Part shown: positions 60,453 to 64,000 of the stretch, in pieces
Layout: the number at the start of each line of letters is the position of its first letter
How positions within the stretch are numbered: the stretch's first letter is position 1
DNA from: JANXXV01 sp038230275
Lineage (GTDB): Bacteria; Acidobacteriota; Terriglobia; Bryobacterales; Bryobacteraceae
DNA: 64,000 bases
Assembly (NCBI GenBank): GCA_038230275.1
Contig: JBBRNO010000003.1
Span: 46,544 to 110,543, forward strand
Direction: 5' to 3'
Notes under the pieces: generated by a model
Told to the model about the DNA's origin: nothing
Seen by the model: the letters and a program-made list of their open reading frames with translations, nothing else
Database searches by the model: none
Made by a program: the position numbers and the translations under genes

Positions 60453-62288
60453 GTGCCGGATACCCTTGACATTCACGAACCCCTGCTGGTGAACACACTG
60501 GGACATTCCGCGGGAGTGCTGGTGTTTGGAACCTTCCTGTTTCTTTTCCTGCGCGACTGGCGAAATGCCCGCCTCCGCACAAGCTGGCTACCGGCGGCGG
60601 CCGCGGCGCTGGCGCTGCTTTGGAACCTGGGATCGTTGATCGTGCTGGCCTCGGCGGCGATGCCTGTTCCCGGCAGTGAACTAATCGTGGCGCTCAGCTT
60701 TTCGGTGCTCAGCCTGCTACCGGCTGTGCTGCTGCATATCTCGCTGGACGGCAGGTTCCGGCCGGTGTGGCTCGCCGGATATGCACTCAGCGCCACTGCC
60801 GTTGCCGCGCATTTCGCCGAGATTCTGTTTCCTGCTTCCAAATTCCACAACCCGGCCTTGCTGTCGATCACCATCGGCTTTGGGCTGCTCACGGTAGTTT
60901 CCATTCTGGCGGTTGGGGCGGGCGGAGGGGAGCGCCGAAGCCCCACCGGCTCCCGCATTTTTGGAACGATGTGTCTGTTCCTCTTCGCGATGTCGTTCGT
61001 GCACTTCGGATCGTCCCATACGCACCAGCGATGGTCGGGCGAACTCGCGTTTCACCATGCGGGGATCCCACTCGCACTATTTGTTCTGCTGCAGGACTAC
61101 CGATTTCTGCTGCTGGACACATACGTCCGCTTCCTCGCCAACGCGCTGATGGCCGCAGGACTCGCGCTTGGTCTTGTCGCCATCAACCAGCACTACAATC
61201 TGCTGGAAAAATCTTCGGCCAATCCTTATCTGCAAGGGATTCTCTTCGTGGGGATCTGTCTGCTACTGATCGTCTTCTCGCACCTGCGCGCCAAAGCACA
61301 GCAATGGATCACGCGCGTCGTGTTTGGGCGTGCGAACCTGGATAGCACGCTGCTGACGCTCCGCACACAAGCCGGCTCCACTCGAAGCGAGCCGGAGTTC
61401 CTTCAGAAATGCGCCGGGGTGCTGGCAGGCTTCACCGGGGCCGAACTGTTTGCCCTAGACTCCACGGACCCCAAGGCGCCGCCGGTTCCGTGGAGCGAGG
61501 CCCTGGTGCCACTGCGCTTTTCCCGGGGTGACATGCATCAGATTATTTTGGGCAGACGGGCCGGGGGCCGCCGCTACTTGAGCGAAGATTTGCAAAGCCT
61601 GGCTCGCATCGGAGCCGTTATCGTGGAAGAGGTGGAGCGATTACGCAGCGCGGAAATGCAGAACCTGGTTTCGCAAGCCGAACTCCGCGCGCTGCAGGCG
61701 CAGATTAATCCCCACTTCCTTTTTAACTCGCTGAATGCACTGTACGGAGCCATTCCTCGCGAGTCGGCTGGCGCGCGCAGAACCGTGCTGAACCTGGCGG
61801 AGATTTTCCGTTACGTTCTGCGGAACGACCGCGCCTTTATCGCACTATCGGAAGAGTTGAAGATCATCAAGGCCTACCTGGAAATTGAGGCGCTGCGGCT
61901 GGGCGATCGGCTCACGACCGAATTCGACATCGATGACGGCGCGCTTGCCACCCAAATTCCGATTCTCTCCATCCAGCCCTTGGTAGAAAACGCGGTGAAG
62001 CACGGCGTGGCGCCGTATTCGGAACCCGGGCGCCTTCGCCTCAGCGCCAAAGTGCGCCCGGATGGCGGTGTGCAAATTCTGATTGAAGATAGCGGCGGAG
62101 GATTTGCTCAGGCTGCCACCAGGGTTGGCCCGCCGGGCACCGGAATGGGCCTGGACAATGTGCGCCAACGTCTGAAGCTGTGTTACGCGGAGGAAGTGGA
62201 ATTGGAAATTGAATCAGGATCGCAGGGGACCAAAGTCGGATTTCTGATTCCTGCTGTGCAACCGGTGCGAAACGGCCATGCCCATTAA
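60453..62288 (+). CDS. LytS/YpdA-type sensor histidine kinase
   Basis: The 611-residue protein has about eight membrane helices in residues 10-290, a GAF-like region (about 310-395: GFTGAELFALDSTDPKAPPV), and the HisKA_7TM/His_kinase core. The phospho-acceptor His421 is in AQINPHFLFNSLNALYG (about 416-432). The ATPase lobe (LSIQPLVENAVKHGV and GTGMGLDNVRQRL) lies about 510-580. It starts at a GTG and its stop overlaps the ATG of the response-regulator gene by 11 bases. Stimulus unknown; LytS types sense sugars, pyruvate or envelope state. Confidence 0.92.
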   Translation: MPDTLDIHEPLLVNTLGHSAGVLVFGTFLFLFLRDWRNARLRTSWLPAAAAALALLWNLGSLIVLASAAMPVPGSELIVALSFSVLSLLPAVLLHISLDGRFRPVWLAGYALSATAVAAHFAEILFPASKFHNPALLSITIGFGLLTVVSILAVGAGGGERRSPTGSRIFGTMCLFLFAMSFVHFGSSHTHQRWSGELAFHHAGIPLALFVLLQDYRFLLLDTYVRFLANALMAAGLALGLVAINQHYNLLEKSSANPYLQGILFVGICLLLIVFSHLRAKAQQWITRVVFGRANLDSTLLTLRTQAGSTRSEPEFLQKCAGVLAGFTGAELFALDSTDPKAPPVPWSEALVPLRFSRGDMHQIILGRRAGGRRYLSEDLQSLARIGAVIVEEVERLRSAEMQNLVSQAELRALQAQINPHFLFNSLNALYGAIPRESAGARRTVLNLAEIFRYVLRNDRAFIALSEELKIIKAYLEIEALRLGDRLTTEFDIDDGALATQIPILSIQPLVENAVKHGVAPYSEPGRLRLSAKVRPDGGVQILIEDSGGGFAQAATRVGPPGTGMGLDNVRQRLKLCYAEEVELEIESGSQGTKVGFLIPAVQPVRNGHAH

Positions 62289-63060
62289 TAAGACAACTGC
62301 ACCGCGGCTCCGCACGTTGATTGTCGATGACGAGCCGGTGGCCCGCCGCATTCTACGCGAAGAGCTGGAGTTAATCGAAGGCGTGGAGATCGCGGGCGAG
62401 GCTTCGAATGGCAGCCAGGCCCTGGAACAGATCCAAGCCTTGGAACCGGACTTGGTGTTACTCGATTTGCAAATGCCAGGGATGGGCGGCTTCGAACTGG
62501 TGCGGGAGCTGCAGGGTGGACATTTGCCGGTGATCGTTATTGTGACCGCCTACGACAAATACGCCATCGAAGCGTTCGAAGCCGGTGCGCTGGACTATTT
62601 GCTGAAACCCGTCAGTCAGACTCGACTGCGGCGGACCGTAGAACGGGCGATGCAACTGCGCCATAGCCCGCGGCAGGTCGCCGAGACGGTAGTGCAACTA
62701 CAAGCTATCGCCGAAGAGCAGCCTTCCGCCCGGCCGCGGAAAGTCGTCGGGCGCGCCGGAGAGGAATATTTTCTATTGAGTGCCGATGAGGTGCTGGCGT
62801 TCCAATCGGAAGGGGACCTTGTCTGGATTGTCACCGCAAAGCGCCGTTACCTTGCTACGCAGACGCTCAAATCGATTCAGGAAAAGCTCGAACAAAGTGG
62901 CTTCCAGCGCATCCACCGCAACGCCTTGGTTAACGTGCACCACGTTCGCAAGATGAGCGCTCTTAGCAGCCAGCGCTGGCTGCTGACCTTGAACAACAAT
63001 CAGGAATTCATCGTCAGCAAAAGGCAAGCCAGTTCCATGCGCCAGCTTTTGAGCTGGTAA
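62278..63060 (+). CDS. LytTR-family response regulator
   Basis: The 260 residues have a receiver domain (about 12-130; phospho-acceptor Asp63 in VLLDLQMPG, acidic DDE at 17-19, Lys in DYLLKPVSQ) and a LytTR DNA-binding domain (about 155-258: GRAGEEYFLLSADEVLAFQS, then GDLVWIVTAKRRYLATQTLK). It is the output partner of the preceding kinase, with which it overlaps. The regulon is not evident; the adjacent TonB-dependent receptor starts 112 bases downstream and could be a target. Confidence 0.94.
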   Translation: MPINKTTAPRLRTLIVDDEPVARRILREELELIEGVEIAGEASNGSQALEQIQALEPDLVLLDLQMPGMGGFELVRELQGGHLPVIVIVTAYDKYAIEAFEAGALDYLLKPVSQTRLRRTVERAMQLRHSPRQVAETVVQLQAIAEEQPSARPRKVVGRAGEEYFLLSADEVLAFQSEGDLVWIVTAKRRYLATQTLKSIQEKLEQSGFQRIHRNALVNVHHVRKMSALSSQRWLLTLNNNQEFIVSKRQASSMRQLLSW

Positions 63061-63172
63061 TTGCCACGGGCGCCATTCCGCTCACGGTAATATTGAGCCC
63101 TCCTGCGGACATTCCCAGCCCGCTGGCGATATTTCCCTAAGTTGTCGAACGAATTCACTCCATACTTGCGGC

Positions 63173-64000
63173 ATGAGATTGTATGTCGTCCAGGCCTTGC
63201 TTTTCTCCCTTTTTTTGCTTCCGGCGCTTCACGGGCAGTCTTTGGGGAACGCGGGCACCATTGACGGCGTGGTCACCGACCCTTCCGGCGCGGTAGTCGC
63301 TGGCGCCAGAGTCGACATACAAAACAGAATCACGGGGTATAAGAAGTCCGTAACGACGGACGTCGTTGGATCGTTCCGGTTCCCCAACGTGCCGCTGAAC
63401 TCATACCACCTGGAAGTGGAAGCGGCGGGTTTCAATCCGTTTCAACAGGACGTTTCCGTTCGCACCGCGGTAACAGTAGCGGTCAAGGCGACGCTCACGC
63501 TGGCGGGAAGCGCTACGTTGCTTACGGTGGAATCGGGAGCAGCCGATCTGATCGATAACGTGCCTTACGCGCATAACGACATCGATCACACGCAACTAAT
63601 GAAGCTGCCCACCAGTTCGCCCGGCTCCGGTCTAAGCGATGCCATCACGCTGGGCACTCCGGGCGTGGTGGCCGATTCCAACGGCTTCTTCCACCCGTTG
63701 GGCGATCACGCACAGACATCGTTCTCCATCGACGGGCAACCGGTGAACGATCAACAGAGCAAGGCATTCTCTACGCAGATTCCCACCAACGCAGTGCAAT
63801 CCATGGAATTGATCACCGGCACACCGGCCGCCGAGTTCGGCGATAAGACCAGTCTGGTGGTCAGCGCGACTACGCGTTCCGGGTTGGGGCAAACGAAGCC
63901 GACAGGCAGTTTTCTGGCCCAATACGGCTCGTTCGGCACCGTTGGCGAAGAGGCAACCCTGGGTCTGGGCTCGGCCAAATTCGGCAATTTCCTGGCGTTC
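63173..64000 (+). CDS. TonB-dependent receptor with carboxypeptidase-regulatory-like domain, partial
   Basis: This is the N-terminal 276 residues; the gene continues beyond the window. A signal peptide (MRLYVVQALLFSLFLLPALH) is followed by a carboxypeptidase-regulatory-like Ig domain (about 26-115: GTIDGVVTDPSGAVVAGARV, then GSFRFPNVPLNSYHLEVEAA). Part of the plug domain comes next (ATRSGLGQTKPTGSFLAQYG, LITGTPAAEFGDKTSLVVSA). These large receptors are numerous in Acidobacteria, and most bind polymers. The start is the ATG at 63173. No TonB box can be judged from the visible part. Confidence 0.88.
   Translation, partial: MRLYVVQALLFSLFLLPALHGQSLGNAGTIDGVVTDPSGAVVAGARVDIQNRITGYKKSVTTDVVGSFRFPNVPLNSYHLEVEAAGFNPFQQDVSVRTAVTVAVKATLTLAGSATLLTVESGAADLIDNVPYAHNDIDHTQLMKLPTSSPGSGLSDAITLGTPGVVADSNGFFHPLGDHAQTSFSIDGQPVNDQQSKAFSTQIPTNAVQSMELITGTPAAEFGDKTSLVVSATTRSGLGQTKPTGSFLAQYGSFGTVGEEATLGLGSAKFGNFLAF

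Noticed and set aside
1..64000. CRISPR arrays, rRNA, prophage or insertion sequences
   Set aside because: No regular repeats with spacers, no ribosomal RNA core sequences, and no transposase or integrase frames or terminal inverted repeats were seen.

Overview
This window looks like chromosome from a free-living, GC-rich, Gram-negative bacterium of the phylum Acidobacteriota, most likely near Solibacter/Bryobacter. That placement is inference. It rests on two secreted proteins with the acidobacterial TIGR03437 C-terminal domain, a carboxypeptidase-regulatory-like TonB-dependent receptor, a PEP-CTERM metalloprotease, many lipoprotein or secreted proteins of unknown role, and frequent GTG/TTG starts in four-base stop/start overlaps. 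I see no rRNA, CRISPR array, prophage or insertion sequence.

Layout. 1-7090: cyclic-di-AMP synthase cdaA with its regulator cdaR, a DUF362 protein, OsmC, a Ycf48-like propeller protein, a GAF protein, a secreted VOC protein and an ECF sigma/anti-sigma pair. 7199-7805: two adjoining gene remnants. 7997-18307: bactofilin, a methyltransferase, lysS, a LolC/E-type permease, then a surface-polysaccharide block (asnB, a GT39/ArnT-like transferase, a GT4 transferase and a Wzm/Wzt ABC exporter). 18309-26697: secreted proteins, an aldo/keto reductase, a LiaF-like lipoprotein, a methyltransferase with a regulatory domain, the metalloprotease and cspA. 26921-32805: a CpaE-like ATPase, tRNA-Lys, metY and a three-gene overlapping operon (adenosine-specific kinase, NAD-dependent epimerase, DHDPS-like aldolase). 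32937-34473: two decayed genes. 34477-45522: rnr, then nine tightly packed genes encoding zinc-finger/GYF/RDD membrane proteins, DUF4129, DUF4350, MoxR, DUF58, SpoIIM and a second RDD protein.

45662-53602: a dioxygenase, an amidohydrolase, several pseudogenes (a glycosidase-like secreted protein, a Ser/Thr kinase, a RelE-type toxin), an orphan Phd-type antitoxin, a peptidoglycan-binding protein and a D-aminoacylase-like enzyme. 53699-60370: a secreted TIGR03437 protein, an aldo/keto reductase and a metal-uptake operon (Cys-rich secreted protein, His-rich small protein, outer-membrane barrel, ZnuA-like binding protein, ZnuB-like permease) with no ATPase gene. 60453-64000: a LytS/LytTR two-component pair and the start of a TonB-dependent receptor.

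The two most noteworthy points are the MoxR/zinc-finger/SpoIIM/RDD operon, which is a coherent system of unknown function and includes one gene that seems to lack a normal start codon, and the unusually high number of clearly broken genes in a window with no mobile element.
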